NCBI RefSeq assembly: GCF_007795095.1
Contig: NZ_CP042218.1
Span: 992,001 to 1,056,000 of the forward strand
Direction of reading: 5' to 3'
Length of the DNA stretch: 64,000 nucleotides
From: Luteimonas granuli
GTDB lineage: Bacteria > Pseudomonadota > Gammaproteobacteria > Xanthomonadales > Xanthomonadaceae
The notes beneath the pieces were generated by a model. That model was not told the origin of the DNA and did no database searches. It saw only the letters and a list, made by a program, of their open reading frames with translations. This document shows, piece after piece, positions 8,627-18,362 of this stretch. Position numbers and translations under genes: made by a program. Position 1 is the first letter of the stretch; each line of letters begins with the position of its first letter.

Positions 8627-8774
8627 GAGCTTTTTCGTGCGAGGTGGCTTTCGCACGATGGCAAATGATCCCGCGTTGGCCGATAGTCAAGCGACGGACA
8701 GAAACACCGGGAAGCGCCTCATTGATCCTGATCATCACGAATCACCCTGTGCAGAACGCTCCGGGCGGCCGCGC

Positions 8775-9764
8775 ATGAGCGCGGGCATCGACGCGCGCCG
8801 CGACGCATGGACGCAGTACTGGAAGGCGGGCGCGCTGCATTCGCTGGCCGGCTCCTTCGACGGCAATTATTCCGGCGCGATCCGGAGGTTCTGGGAGCAG
8901 GTTTTCGCCCCCCTGGATGCCGACGACCGGGTGCTGGACATCGGCACCGGCAATGGTGCCCTGCCCGCACTGCTGTGCGAGCTCCGCGGGGATGCCCTGC
9001 CGCAGGTGGTCGCGATCGACCTGGCATCGCCCGACCCGGCCTGGCTGGCCTCCGCGCCGGCGGCCTGCCGCGGGCGGCTCCGCTTCCACTCCGGCATCGC
9101 CGCCGAGGAGACCGGGTTCGCCGATGCCGGCTTCGACCTTGTGGTGAGCCAGTACGGGCTCGAGTACAGCGACCTCGCGCGCTCGTTGCCGGAAGTCGCG
9201 CGGATCACCACCGGCGGCGGCCGCCTGGCGCTTGTCGTGCACCACGCCGGCTCGCGGCTGGCGGGGGTGGCGCGCGCGGAGGTGCGGATGATCGACTGGC
9301 TGCGCGCGCCCGGTGGGCTGATGGAACGTGCGGCCGCGCTGTATCCCTACCTGGTGCTGGCCGCGCGCGGTGAACGCGAGCGGTTGGTCGCGGATCCGCA
9401 GGCGGGACGCACCCGCGCCGCATTCAACGAGGCGATGCGCGCACTGGGGGAACTCGCCGGACGCGAGGTGTTCCCGGACGCGCTGCTCGACGCGCGCAGT
9501 GCGATCGCGGCGCGGATCGACGCGATCATGCGGGGCCACATGGACGCAAACCAGGCGGTCGAGGCACACCGGGACCACGATCGTGCACTGGAAGGCGCGC
9601 GACTGCGCAGCCTGGAGCTGTGCGAGCACGCGCTGGACGAGACCGCTCTCGAACGGCTCCTTTCAGCGCTGGAAAATATCGGCTTCACCGGGGCCGAGGC
9701 CGCGCCCCTGCATCACGGGGAACACCTGGTCGGCTGGACCATTCGCGCCGACCGGTCGAGCTGA
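8775..9764 (+). CDS. SAM-dependent class I methyltransferase
   Basis: 329 residues from ATG 8775. The Rossmann SAM-binding motif I 'RVLDIGTGNGALPALL' lies near residues 55-70, followed by an acidic post-I strand ('VVAIDLASPD') and 'FDLVVSQYGLEYSDLA' as motif II. The C-terminal half is helical and unlike well-known methyltransferases, so no substrate can be assigned. The frame is open further upstream to 8658 and beyond, but that part lies in repeat-derived sequence, so the later start is preferred; upstream starts cannot be excluded. It converges on pckG, with a GCCGGC-CTTC-GCCGGC hairpin (9826-9841) in the gap. Confidence 0.75.
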   Translation: MSAGIDARRDAWTQYWKAGALHSLAGSFDGNYSGAIRRFWEQVFAPLDADDRVLDIGTGNGALPALLCELRGDALPQVVAIDLASPDPAWLASAPAACRGRLRFHSGIAAEETGFADAGFDLVVSQYGLEYSDLARSLPEVARITTGGGRLALVVHHAGSRLAGVARAEVRMIDWLRAPGGLMERAAALYPYLVLAARGERERLVADPQAGRTRAAFNEAMRALGELAGREVFPDALLDARSAIAARIDAIMRGHMDANQAVEAHRDHDRALEGARLRSLELCEHALDETALERLLSALENIGFTGAEAAPLHHGEHLVGWTIRADRSS

Positions 9765-9856
9765 TTCCGCCCCCGACACTCGCCGCCCCCGCGGGAGCAC
9801 GCCCTGCGCCGCTCCTGGTCCGGGAGCCGGCCTTCGCCGGCCCCGGGGATGTGTCA

Positions 9857-11629
9857 TCAGCGCCCGGCTGCGCTGACGATCGCTTCGGGTGCGCGCGGCT
9901 GGAGCTCGTCCAGGTAGCTGCGGATCGCGGCGAACTCGCTGCTCCAGCCTTCGGCATCGATCTCGAACAGCTGTTCGAAGTCGACGCCGTCGAGCCCGTC
10001 GCGGTTGATGCCGTCCGCCTCCGGAAGCAGGCCGACGGGGCTGTCGACCGCCGCGGCCTCGCCGCGGACCCGCCCGATGATCCACTCCAGCACCCGCATG
10101 TTCTCGCCGAAGCCGGGCCACAGGAACCTGCCGTCGTCGTCCTTGCGGAACCAGTTGACGTGGAAGATCGCCGGCAGCCTGGCGCCCGGCCTGTCGAACG
10201 AGAGCCAGTGCCTGAAGTAGTCGCCGAAGTGATAGCCGCAGAACGGCTTCATCGCCATCGGATCGCGCCGGACCACGCCGACGGCACCGGTGGCGGCAGC
10301 GGTGGTTTCCGACGCCATGGCGGCGCCCACCATCACCCCATGCGCCCAGTCGCGGGCCTGGAACACCAGCGGCACGAGCGAGGCGCGGCGCCCGCCGAAC
10401 ACGATCGCGCTGATCGGCACGCCCTGCGGATTCTCGGTGTGCGGCGAGTACGTCGGGCACTGCCGGGCGCTGACGGTGAACCGGGAGTTGGGATGCGCGG
10501 CCGGGCCGTTGGCCGGATCATAGGGACGACCCTGCCAGTCGATGGCGGGCACCCGATCGTCCAGGCCTTCCCACCACGGCTGGTTGTCGTCGGTGACGGC
10601 GACGTTGGTGAAGATGGTGTCGCGCTGGATCGACGCCAGCGCGTTCGGGTTGGACTTCTCCGAAGTCCCCGGCGCGACGCCGAAGAAGCCGGCCTCGGGA
10701 TTGATCGCCCACAGGCGGCCGTCCTCGCCGGGGTGCATCCAGCAGATGTCGTCGCCGACCGTCCACACCTTCCAGCCCTTCTCGCGATAGGACTCCGGCG
10801 GGATCAGCATGGCCAGGTTGGTCTTGCCGCAGGCGCTGGGGAAGGCGGCGGCGACGTAGTGCACCTCGCCCTGCGGGTTCTCGATGCCGACGATCAGCAT
10901 GTGCTCGGCCAGCCAGCCCTCATGCCGCGCCTGGTGCGAGGCGATGCGCAGCGCGTGGCACTTCTTGCCCAGCAGCGCGTTGCCGCCGTAGCCGGAGCCG
11001 TAGGACTTGATCGTCAGCTCCTCGGGGAAATGCATGATGTAACGGCGGTCCGGATCGAGTTCGCCGGTGGAATGCAGGCCGCGCACGAAGGGCTTGCCCT
11101 CGGCGCCCTCGCGCTCGATCCGCGCCAGCGCGGCCGCACCCATGCGCGTCATCAGGCGCATGTTGGCGACCACGTAGGGCGAGTCGGTGATCTCCACGCC
11201 GCAGCGCGACAGCGGAGAGTCGATCGGGCCCATGCAGTAGGGCACGACGTACAGGGTGCGGCCCTGCATGCAGCCATCGAACAGGGCGTCGATCTTCGCG
11301 TGCGCCTCGGCCGGTGCCATCCAGTGGTTGTTGGGACCGGAATCCTCGCGATCCTGGTGGCAGACGAAGGTCAGGTGCTCGACGCGGGCCACGTCGTCGG
11401 GGTGCGAACGGTGCAGGAAGCAGCCCGGATGGGTGTCCTGGTTGAGCGCGATCAGCGTGCCGTCGGCCAGCATGGCCTCCTTCAGGGCGGCGTCTTCGGC
11501 GTCGCTGCCGTCGCACCACACGATGCGGTCGGGACGGGTCAGCGCCGCGACCTCGTCCACCCACTGGCGCAGGGACGGAAGCCGGGTGCCGGGCGTCGCG
11601 TTGGCGCCCTGCTGGGGAACTGCATTCAT
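9857..11629 (-). CDS. pckG: Phosphoenolpyruvate carboxykinase (GTP)
   Basis: 590 residues, the normal length for GTP-dependent PEPCK, which converts oxaloacetate and GTP to phosphoenolpyruvate, CO2 and GDP in gluconeogenesis. Recognisable blocks are 'PYCMGP' near the N-terminal third, the P-loop-like kinase-1a motif 'FPSACGKTNLAM' with the reactive cysteine, kinase-2 'VGDDICWM', and the C-terminal 'FGGRR', 'FRHWL' and 'WFRKDDDGRFLWPGFGENMRVL' blocks. ATG 11629 is preceded by GGAGG; the longer frame to 11716 lacks a ribosome site and family similarity. It is a monocistronic gene between a convergent methyltransferase and a codirectional TetR gene. Confidence 0.96.
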   Translation of the reverse strand: MNAVPQQGANATPGTRLPSLRQWVDEVAALTRPDRIVWCDGSDAEDAALKEAMLADGTLIALNQDTHPGCFLHRSHPDDVARVEHLTFVCHQDREDSGPNNHWMAPAEAHAKIDALFDGCMQGRTLYVVPYCMGPIDSPLSRCGVEITDSPYVVANMRLMTRMGAAALARIEREGAEGKPFVRGLHSTGELDPDRRYIMHFPEELTIKSYGSGYGGNALLGKKCHALRIASHQARHEGWLAEHMLIVGIENPQGEVHYVAAAFPSACGKTNLAMLIPPESYREKGWKVWTVGDDICWMHPGEDGRLWAINPEAGFFGVAPGTSEKSNPNALASIQRDTIFTNVAVTDDNQPWWEGLDDRVPAIDWQGRPYDPANGPAAHPNSRFTVSARQCPTYSPHTENPQGVPISAIVFGGRRASLVPLVFQARDWAHGVMVGAAMASETTAAATGAVGVVRRDPMAMKPFCGYHFGDYFRHWLSFDRPGARLPAIFHVNWFRKDDDGRFLWPGFGENMRVLEWIIGRVRGEAAAVDSPVGLLPEADGINRDGLDGVDFEQLFEIDAEGWSSEFAAIRSYLDELQPRAPEAIVSAAGR

Positions 11630-11732
11630 GTCTCGCGCCTCCGGAGTGCGCTCGTTCAAGGCTGGACACGCAATTCTAGCGAGCGCGCGACCGGCCGCCG
11701 TGCTGCAGCGCGTCAATTGCCAACCGGGATAT

Positions 11733-12323
11733 TCAGCGCGGGACCAGGGTGTCCATCAGGTGCTCGACGTATTCGTCGAATTCCTCCTGCGGCATGCGCG
11801 CCTGGTGCAACTGCAGATTGAGCTGCAGGAAGCCCACATAGGCGGCATAGGTCAGGCGCGCGCGATGCCTGGCATCGGTGCGCGCCAGGCCGGCCTGGCG
11901 GAACGATGCCGTGAGGTAGTCCAGCCGCCGCTGCGAGACGCGTCCGATCACCGGCTGCACCGCCGGATGGTCGGGCGCCTTGAGCAGGGCGCTGTAGACC
12001 ACGTGCGACCTGAACTCGCGCGCCACCATCTGGAACAGCGCACGCAGGCGTTCGCCGGGATCCGGCACGGCCTCGAGCCGGCCGAACACGTCCTGTTCCT
12101 CATGCGCTTCCCAGCGCTCCAGCGCCGCCTGCAGCAGGGCGTCGCGCGAGGGGAAGTGCCAGTAGAAGCTGCCCTTGGTCACGCCCAGGCGACGCGCCAG
12201 CGGCTCGACGGCCACCGCGGCCACCCCCTGCTCGGCGATCAGGTCGAGTGCGGCCTCGGCCCAGTCTTCGGCGCTGAGCCGGCTGCGCTCACCCTTGCTG
12301 GCCTTCGCGGCTGAGGTCTTCAT
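11733..12323 (-). CDS. TetR/AcrR family transcriptional regulator
   Basis: 196 residues with an N-terminal TetR helix-turn-helix (about 17-62; 'AEQGVAAVAVEPLARRLGVTKGSFYWHF' region, a strong family signature) and a helical ligand-binding C-terminus. It is transcribed divergently from fadE across a 131-bp spacer that holds a repeated TATCCATAC motif overlapping the fadE promoter. By analogy with other TetR-fadE pairs it may repress fadE and respond to an acyl-CoA or fatty acid. That link is inference from position only. Confidence 0.88.
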   Translation of the reverse strand: MKTSAAKASKGERSRLSAEDWAEAALDLIAEQGVAAVAVEPLARRLGVTKGSFYWHFPSRDALLQAALERWEAHEEQDVFGRLEAVPDPGERLRALFQMVAREFRSHVVYSALLKAPDHPAVQPVIGRVSQRRLDYLTASFRQAGLARTDARHRARLTYAAYVGFLQLNLQLHQARMPQEEFDEYVEHLMDTLVPR

Positions 12324-12333
12324 GCCCCGAGTG

Positions 12334-12406
12334 TATCCATACGCTTGGGTGCGGGACAGTATCGAGCCCTGCCACGTTGACAGCGCGTCGCTGCGCTATC
12401 CATACT
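12334..12406 (+). promoter_or_regulatory. fadE promoter with repeated candidate operator
   Basis: TTGACA (12377-12382, perfect -35), 18 bp, then CATACT (12401-12406). The 9-mer TATCCATAC occurs at 12334-12342, near the tetR start, and again at 12397-12405 over the fadE -10. An imperfect inverted copy (CAGTATCGA, about 12357-12365) lies between them. The spacing suits one regulator acting on both divergent genes. Confidence 0.6.
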
Positions 12407-12454
12407 GACCCGTACGGCCCGCCCGGTGCGGGCGCGGCGTCCGTGGAGACTGCC

Positions 12455-14929
12455 ATGAGTACCGTCATCCCCTTCCTCGTCCTGCTGTCGATCGGCGCTT
12501 TCGCGGCCTATCACCGGACGCGCCTGGCCACCTGGGCGGCGATCACCGCCGCGGGCCTAGCCGCCTGCTGGCTGCTGGGCGCCGACCGCGCGGCCACCAT
12601 CGTCGCGATCGGAATCGCCGCCCTGGTCGCGGTGCCGCTGCTGCTTCCCTTCATCCGCAAGCCGCTGGTCACCGCACCGCTGCTGAAGTTCTACCGGAAG
12701 ATCCTGCCGCCGCTGTCGCAGACCGAGCGCATCGCGCTGGAGTCCGGCTCGGTCGGCTTCGAGGGCGAGCTGTTCTCGGGCGCGCCGGACTGGAACGTGC
12801 TGATGTCGCAGCCGAAGCCGGAGCTCACCGCCGAGGAGCAGGCCTTCCTCGATGGCCCGGTCGAAGAACTCTGCCGCATGACCGACGACTGGGACATCAC
12901 CCACGTCCGCGCCGACCTGCCGCCGGAGCTGTGGCAGTTCATGAAGGACCACCGCTTCTTCGGGATGATCATCCCGAAGGAATACGGCGGCCTCGGCTTC
13001 AGCGCGCTGGCGCACCACAAGGTGATCCAGAAGCTGGCCTCGGTCTCGAGCGTGGTCAGTTCCACCGTGGGCGTGCCCAACTCGCTCGGCCCGGGCGAAC
13101 TGCTGATGCACTACGGCACCCGCGCGCAGAAGGACCATTACCTGCCGCGCCTGGCCGACGGCCGTGAAGTGCCCTGCTTCGCGCTGACCGGACCGTTCGC
13201 GGGCTCGGACGCCACCTCCATCCCGGACTACGGCATCGTCTGCAAGGGCGAATGGGACGGCGCCCAGGTGCTGGGCGTCAGGCTGACCTTCGACAAGCGC
13301 TACATCACGCTCGCGCCGGTGGCCTCGCTGATCGGCCTGGCCTTCCGCATGTACGACCCGGACGGCCTGCTCGGCGACACGCGGGACATCGGCATCACCC
13401 TCGCGCTGGTGCCGCGCTCGGTCGAAGGCCTGGACGTCGGCCGCCGCCACTTCCCGCTCAACTCGCCGTTCCAGAACGGGCCGGTGCGCGGGCGCGAGGT
13501 GTTCGTGCCGCTGAGCCAGATCATCGGCGAGGAGAACGGCTTCGGAGAAGGCTGGCGCATGCTCAGCGAATGCCTGTCCATCGGGCGCTCGATCACCCTG
13601 CCCTCCACTGCCAGCGGCGGCGCGAAGATCGGTGCGGTGGCCACCGGTGCCTACGCGCGCATCCGCAAGCAGTTCGGCCTGTCGATCGGCCGCTTCGAGG
13701 GCGTCGAGGAGGCACTGGCGCGCATCGGCGGCAAGGCCTATGCGATCAGCGCGCTGTCGCAGGCCACGGCGGCCGCGGTCGACCGCGGCGACGTGCCGGC
13801 GGTGCCCTCGGCGATCGCCAAGTACCACTGCACCGAGATGGGCCGCGAGGTCGCCAAGGACGTCATGGACGTGATCGGCGGCAAGGGCATCATCCTCGGG
13901 CCGCGCAACTTCGCCGGCCGCGCCTGGCAGGCCTCGCCGATCGCGATCACGGTCGAGGGCGCCAACATCATGACCCGCAGCCTGCTGATCTTCGGCCAGG
14001 GCGCGATCCTCTGCCATCCGTGGGTGATGAAGGAGATGAAGGCGGCCCAGGACCCGGACGAACGCGCGGGCCTGGAGGCCTTCGACGATGCGCTGTTCGG
14101 CCACATCGGCTACGCGATCTCGAACGCCGTGCGCTCGGTGTGGTTCGCGCTCACCGGATCGCGCTTCGGCGCCGCACCGGGTGACGATTACACGAAGCGC
14201 TTCTTCCGCCGCCTCAACCGCCACTCCGCCAACCTCGCGCTGATGGCCGACGTGTCGATGCTGATGCTGGGCGGCAGGCTGAAGTTCAAGGAGTCGCTGT
14301 CCGGGCGCCTGGGCGACGTGCTCAGCCACCTGTACATGACCAGCGCCATGCTCAAGCGCTACCACGACGAGGGCGCCCCGGCCACGGACAGGCCGCTGCT
14401 GGCCTGGGCCTACCACGACAGCATTTATCGGATCGAGTCCGCGCTGTCGGCGGCGCTGCGCAACTTCCCGATCCGTCCGGTGGGCTGGCTGATGTGGACG
14501 CTGATCTTCCCGCTCGGCCGGCGTGCCGTGGCTCCGGGCGATCGCCTCGGCCACCGCGTGGCCGCGCTGCTGATGTCGCCGAACGAGGCCCGCGACCGGC
14601 TGGCCCGGGGCGTGTTCACCACGCCCTGCGCCAACAACCCGGCCGGCCGCATCGACAGCTACCTGGCCGCCGCCGTGGCCGCCGAACCGGTGGAGCGCAA
14701 GTTCCTCAAGGCGCTGAAGACGAAGGGCATCGAAGCGCTGGACTTCGCCAGCCAGCTCGACGAGGGCGTGCGCGAAGGCTGGATCACCGCAGAGGAGCGC
14801 ACGCAGCTGGAGGAACTGCGCGCGATGACGCTCGACGCGATCAGCGTCGACGACTTCGACAGCCACGAGCTGCGCGCGGCGACGTACTACGACCGCCACC
14901 GCCCCGACGGAACACGCGAAGCGGCCTGA
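12455..14929 (+). CDS. fadE: Acyl-CoA dehydrogenase FadE
   Basis: 824 residues, close to E. coli FadE (814) and much longer than ordinary acyl-CoA dehydrogenases. Two N-terminal membrane helices (about 5-20 and 25-65) precede the flavin-dependent dehydrogenase domain ('FFGMIIPKEYGGLGFSALAHHKV', 'CFALTGPFAGSD', 'VEGANIMTRSLLIFGQGAI'), and a FadE-specific C-terminal helical region follows (about 560-824). It performs the first oxidation step of fatty-acid beta-oxidation at the inner membrane. ATG 12455 follows a GTGGAG site; the frame's earlier start at 12377 lies on the promoter. A terminator hairpin sits 15 bp past the stop. Confidence 0.95.
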   Translation: MSTVIPFLVLLSIGAFAAYHRTRLATWAAITAAGLAACWLLGADRAATIVAIGIAALVAVPLLLPFIRKPLVTAPLLKFYRKILPPLSQTERIALESGSVGFEGELFSGAPDWNVLMSQPKPELTAEEQAFLDGPVEELCRMTDDWDITHVRADLPPELWQFMKDHRFFGMIIPKEYGGLGFSALAHHKVIQKLASVSSVVSSTVGVPNSLGPGELLMHYGTRAQKDHYLPRLADGREVPCFALTGPFAGSDATSIPDYGIVCKGEWDGAQVLGVRLTFDKRYITLAPVASLIGLAFRMYDPDGLLGDTRDIGITLALVPRSVEGLDVGRRHFPLNSPFQNGPVRGREVFVPLSQIIGEENGFGEGWRMLSECLSIGRSITLPSTASGGAKIGAVATGAYARIRKQFGLSIGRFEGVEEALARIGGKAYAISALSQATAAAVDRGDVPAVPSAIAKYHCTEMGREVAKDVMDVIGGKGIILGPRNFAGRAWQASPIAITVEGANIMTRSLLIFGQGAILCHPWVMKEMKAAQDPDERAGLEAFDDALFGHIGYAISNAVRSVWFALTGSRFGAAPGDDYTKRFFRRLNRHSANLALMADVSMLMLGGRLKFKESLSGRLGDVLSHLYMTSAMLKRYHDEGAPATDRPLLAWAYHDSIYRIESALSAALRNFPIRPVGWLMWTLIFPLGRRAVAPGDRLGHRVAALLMSPNEARDRLARGVFTTPCANNPAGRIDSYLAAAVAAEPVERKFLKALKTKGIEALDFASQLDEGVREGWITAEERTQLEELRAMTLDAISVDDFDSHELRAATYYDRHRPDGTREAA

Positions 14930-14944
14930 CTCCGGGACCACACC

Positions 14945-14972
14945 GAGGGCGCCTTCGACGGCGCCCTCGCTT
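14945..14972 (+). terminator. Terminator between fadE and the convergent transporter gene
   Basis: GAGGGCGCC (14945-14953), loop TTCGAC, GGCGCCCTC (14960-14968), then GCTTTC. The T-tract is short on the plus strand, and the hairpin could serve both convergent genes. Confidence 0.7.
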
Positions 14973-14994
14973 TCAGAAAGGAAAACGCGATGGC

Positions 14995-16365
14995 TCAGGC
15001 AGCCCTGGCGCGCGCCTCGGCCTCCACGGCCGGATCCTCCGGCAGCGTGCGCTCCGCGCGCACCACGCGCCACGCGCCGATGGCCATGCCCACGGCGATG
15101 CCGAGCCCGGCCAGGAACACCATGCTCGAACCGAAGGCCGCCAGGGCCTTGTGCACCCAGACGAACGTGAGGTCGCCGCCGCGGTAGACCGCGGTGTCGA
15201 TCACGGCCTTGGCCTTGTAGCGCTCTTCGCGGTCGACGCGCGTGTACAGCGTCTCGCGCGCGGGCTTGGCCAGGGAGAACTCGCTGGCCCGGGTCACGAT
15301 CTGCACCAGGGCCACCAGCATCGGCAGCGGGGAGGCCGCCAGCGCCGCGAAGCCGAGCACGATGGCCAGCGCTGGCAGCAGCAGCAGCGGCGCGATGCCA
15401 TAACGCTGCAGCAGGAAGCGGGTCAGCAGCAGCTGGATGGCGATGGTCAGTCCGTTGATCGCCCAGTCGAGCGTGGAATAGAACGCGGTGCGCTGCTCGG
15501 CGGTCTCGAAGGCCGCACGCACGATCGCCGCCTGCTCGTTGTAGAGCATGGTGCCGACGCCGACTCCGAAGAACATCAGCATCGCCAGCGCACGCAAAAG
15601 CGGCCGCTGCCACACCAGACGCAGGCCGGCGAGCACCGACCCGCCCATCGCGCGGCCATCGTGGCCCGCGCCACCCTGCGCGCGTTCGCGCGCCAGCGCC
15701 CAGGGCCGCAGCTTCATGATGCAGAGCAGGCAGACGCAGAGGAACCCGGCCGACACCAGCAGCAGGTTGGCCACGCCGACCGGCTCGACCAGGAACCGGG
15801 TGATCGCGGGGCCGACCAGGGCGCCGATGGTGCCGCCGGCACCGATGTAACCGTAGACCTGCCTGGCGTGCGCGTTGTCGAACACGTCGGCCATGAAGCT
15901 CCAGAACACGGTCACCGCGAACAGGTTGAACACCGCCACCCAGATGAAGAACGTCGCGCCGCGTCCGGCGATGCCGCTGTCGAAGGCCCACCAGAAGCCG
16001 AGCAGGCAGGCGATGAAGACCAGGTACACCGCGGGCAGGAACACGCGTCGCGGGAAGCGCGAGACCAGCGCGCCGTAGAGCGGCTGCAGCAGCACCATGG
16101 CGATGAAGGTCCCGGTGAACAGCAGCTGCAGCATGAAGTCGCCGACCTCGATGCCGAAACGTTCACCCAGGGCGATCAGGCCGCGGGGAAACACCGCGGC
16201 CGCGTCCGAAGAGGCCCCCATGGCGTCGCGCACCGGGCGCAACACGTAGTAGCCGCAGAGCAGGCTGAAGAAATAAAGCATCGCCCACCACAGCGGCGGC
16301 GAGGTGCCGAGCGCGGCCCGGAGGCGCCCCAGGCGCCGGTCGGCGCCTGCCTGCTCGCTGCTCAT
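14995..16365 (-). CDS. Polytopic membrane transporter (NTP/NDP-exchange or MFS type)
   Basis: 456 residues with about 12 hydrophobic helices and a charged central loop (near residues 225-240), the layout of MFS-like carriers. The N-terminal 'YYVLRPVRDAMG' and mid-protein 'YNEQAAIVRAAF' segments resemble bacterial ATP/ADP-translocase relatives (TlcC/COG3202) found in free-living Proteobacteria, whose substrates are unknown. No substrate is assigned here. The gene lies 104 bp downstream of the M48 peptidase gene on the same strand and converges with fadE. Confidence 0.75.
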   Translation of the reverse strand: MSSEQAGADRRLGRLRAALGTSPPLWWAMLYFFSLLCGYYVLRPVRDAMGASSDAAAVFPRGLIALGERFGIEVGDFMLQLLFTGTFIAMVLLQPLYGALVSRFPRRVFLPAVYLVFIACLLGFWWAFDSGIAGRGATFFIWVAVFNLFAVTVFWSFMADVFDNAHARQVYGYIGAGGTIGALVGPAITRFLVEPVGVANLLLVSAGFLCVCLLCIMKLRPWALARERAQGGAGHDGRAMGGSVLAGLRLVWQRPLLRALAMLMFFGVGVGTMLYNEQAAIVRAAFETAEQRTAFYSTLDWAINGLTIAIQLLLTRFLLQRYGIAPLLLLPALAIVLGFAALAASPLPMLVALVQIVTRASEFSLAKPARETLYTRVDREERYKAKAVIDTAVYRGGDLTFVWVHKALAAFGSSMVFLAGLGIAVGMAIGAWRVVRAERTLPEDPAVEAEARARAA

Positions 16366-16469
16366 CGAACCGCCGTCCCGTGGTTGCCGCCCATTGCTCG
16401 GGGCACGTTAGCCGATCGCCGCCCCGCGCCGCCACCTTGTGCCGGCACCGGAGCGTTCCGCACCGGCCT

Positions 16470-18356
16470 TCAGGCGGCTTCCAGCCCCGGCGGCAAGGGA
16501 CAGTGCAACACCCCGCAGATCGTGCGCAGCAGCTCGGACTCGGCCACCGAGATGCGGCCATCGTGGCTGGCCGCGGCGGTCACCGCCTCGACCATCAGTT
16601 GCTTGGCCAGCGGTTCCAGCGCATCGAGCGCGGGCCAGACCCGGTCGAGCGCCAGCACGCCGTCGCCCGGCGGTGCATAGGGCATGTGGTCGCGCGGCAG
16701 GACCCGCTGCAGTCCGGCCAGGTAGGCGCGCTGCGCAGCGGCCGGGTCGTCGGGATTGCCGGCCTGCGCCACCACGGCCAGCAGGGTGGAGAACTCGGTG
16801 CGCACGCTGCCGGGCTTGCGTCGGCCGAACCTGGCGTGCCGGCGCGGGTCGAGAGACTCGCGCAGCTGCACCGCGAGCAGGCGCGCCAGGCAGTACTCGA
16901 ACAGGGAAACGTGGCCATCGCAATGGACCACGGCGTGCACGGTGTCGAGGAAGACCTCGAGGTCCGGTCGCGGGCGCCGCCGCAGCACCGGGAAGGCGAT
17001 CGCCGCCAGCGGCAGGCGCTGCATGGGGTGCAGGGCGGCCAGCTCCCCGCCCTGCAGCATGGCCGCCCCTCGGGCCACGCCGTCACCCAGGCGTGCGGTG
17101 ATCTCGGCCAGCTGGCGCTCGCGGACGGCGTCATCGCGGTCCAGCAGCAGCCCCAGCACAAGCGACCGCACCGCGTCCCGCGAATGTGCCAGCGCGACCA
17201 GGGCCTCGGGCATTCGACTGACGATCGCATCCGCGCGCCGGTAGTCGTCGGCCTCCGGCGCGCCGACCTGGGCGGCGACCATGGGCGGCGTCACGTCCAG
17301 GCGCGCGTCGTGCGCCGGCAGCACGGCGCGCGGGGCGTCCAGGCCCATCATGCGGTCTTCCTCCAGCCCCGAGGGGGGCGCAAGCGCCCACTGCGAGCGC
17401 AAGCGCTCCAGTTGCTCGCCGCGGAAGCCCGGCTCCAGCGCCTGGATGCGCTCGAGGATCGGCGGATGGGTGGCGAACAGGCCGCTGAATCCGACGCCGT
17501 CGCCGAACAGCATGTGGCTCGCCTCCTCGGCGTCGGCCCTGTCGTTCAGGCGCGCGCCGTCCGGCAGACCGGCGATCTTCTTCAGGGCGCCGGCCAGCCC
17601 GGCGGTCTGGCGGGTGAACTGCACCGCCGAGGCATCGGCCAGGCGTTCGCGCGAACGGCTGACGCTGGCCTTGATCATGCGCGCGAAGAACAGGCCGATG
17701 CTGCCGACCACCAGCGCCACCAGCGCCGCCACCGTGATCCACGCGGTGTCGCGGCCGCGGCTGCCGCTGCCCAGGTACAGCACCTTGCGCCCGATCAGGC
17801 TGATCATGAGGATGCCGAACAGCACTCCGATCAGGCGGATGTTGAGCCGCATGTCGCCGTTGAGCACATGGCTGAACTCGTGCGCGATCACGCCCTGCAG
17901 CTCGTCGCGGTTGAGGCGGTCGAGCGCGCCGCGGGTCACGGCGATCGCGGCGTCGCTGGACGAGTAGCCGGCGGCGAACGCGTTGATCGCCGTTTCCTTC
18001 TCAAGCACGTACAGACCGGGCACCGGGACGCCCGAGGCGATGGCGATCTCCTCGACCACGTTGCGCAGTCGCCGCAGCGAAGGGTCGCGTGCGTCATCCG
18101 GCACCGGCGTACCGCCGAACTGCAGCGCCACCGCGTCACCGCCGCCGCGCAGCGACGCGAGCCGGTACAGCGACCCGAGCCCGATCACACACAGCGCGGC
18201 GAGGGTGGTGAAGGCGAGCAGCCGCGGATCCGGTCCCGCCACCAGGGCCACGGCCAGGTCGATGGCCAGCACGATGCCGGCCACCGCCAGGGCGAACAGG
18301 AACACCAGGCGCGAACTGCTGCGGCGTGCCCTGGCCTGCTGTTCGAAGAAGTTCAT
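16470..18356 (-). CDS. M48 family zinc metallopeptidase, HtpX-like, with long C-terminal extension
   Basis: 628 residues, about twice the length of HtpX. Four hydrophobic helices (about 16-40, 47-63, 174-195 and 205-228) surround the M48 catalytic motif HEFSH (159-163), with the third zinc ligand probably Glu238 in 'SRERLADASA'. The C-terminal 250 residues are helical and resemble a TerB-like domain, ending in a 'VAESELLRTICGVLHCPLPP' stretch common in such two-part bacterial proteins. HtpX relatives degrade damaged inner-membrane proteins. The gene starts 6 bp after lemA, a pairing common in Gram-negative bacteria, so the two form an operon. Confidence 0.88.
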   Translation of the reverse strand: MNFFEQQARARRSSSRLVFLFALAVAGIVLAIDLAVALVAGPDPRLLAFTTLAALCVIGLGSLYRLASLRGGGDAVALQFGGTPVPDDARDPSLRRLRNVVEEIAIASGVPVPGLYVLEKETAINAFAAGYSSSDAAIAVTRGALDRLNRDELQGVIAHEFSHVLNGDMRLNIRLIGVLFGILMISLIGRKVLYLGSGSRGRDTAWITVAALVALVVGSIGLFFARMIKASVSRSRERLADASAVQFTRQTAGLAGALKKIAGLPDGARLNDRADAEEASHMLFGDGVGFSGLFATHPPILERIQALEPGFRGEQLERLRSQWALAPPSGLEEDRMMGLDAPRAVLPAHDARLDVTPPMVAAQVGAPEADDYRRADAIVSRMPEALVALAHSRDAVRSLVLGLLLDRDDAVRERQLAEITARLGDGVARGAAMLQGGELAALHPMQRLPLAAIAFPVLRRRPRPDLEVFLDTVHAVVHCDGHVSLFEYCLARLLAVQLRESLDPRRHARFGRRKPGSVRTEFSTLLAVVAQAGNPDDPAAAQRAYLAGLQRVLPRDHMPYAPPGDGVLALDRVWPALDALEPLAKQLMVEAVTAAASHDGRISVAESELLRTICGVLHCPLPPGLEAA

Positions 18357-18362
18357 CGAACG

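Noticed and set aside
8243..8738. Several short ORFs inside repeat locus A (and equivalents in loci B and C)
   Set aside because: Translations such as 'PAMDGRRPAD' and 'AGHGWPAAG' come from the palindromic repeat in different frames and both strands, without starts or conserved length.
12557..15991. 1144-codon minus-strand frame opposite fadE and part of the transporter
   Set aside because: Composition is that of a shadow frame (Arg/Ala/His/Gly-rich) and it covers two genes with clear family signatures.
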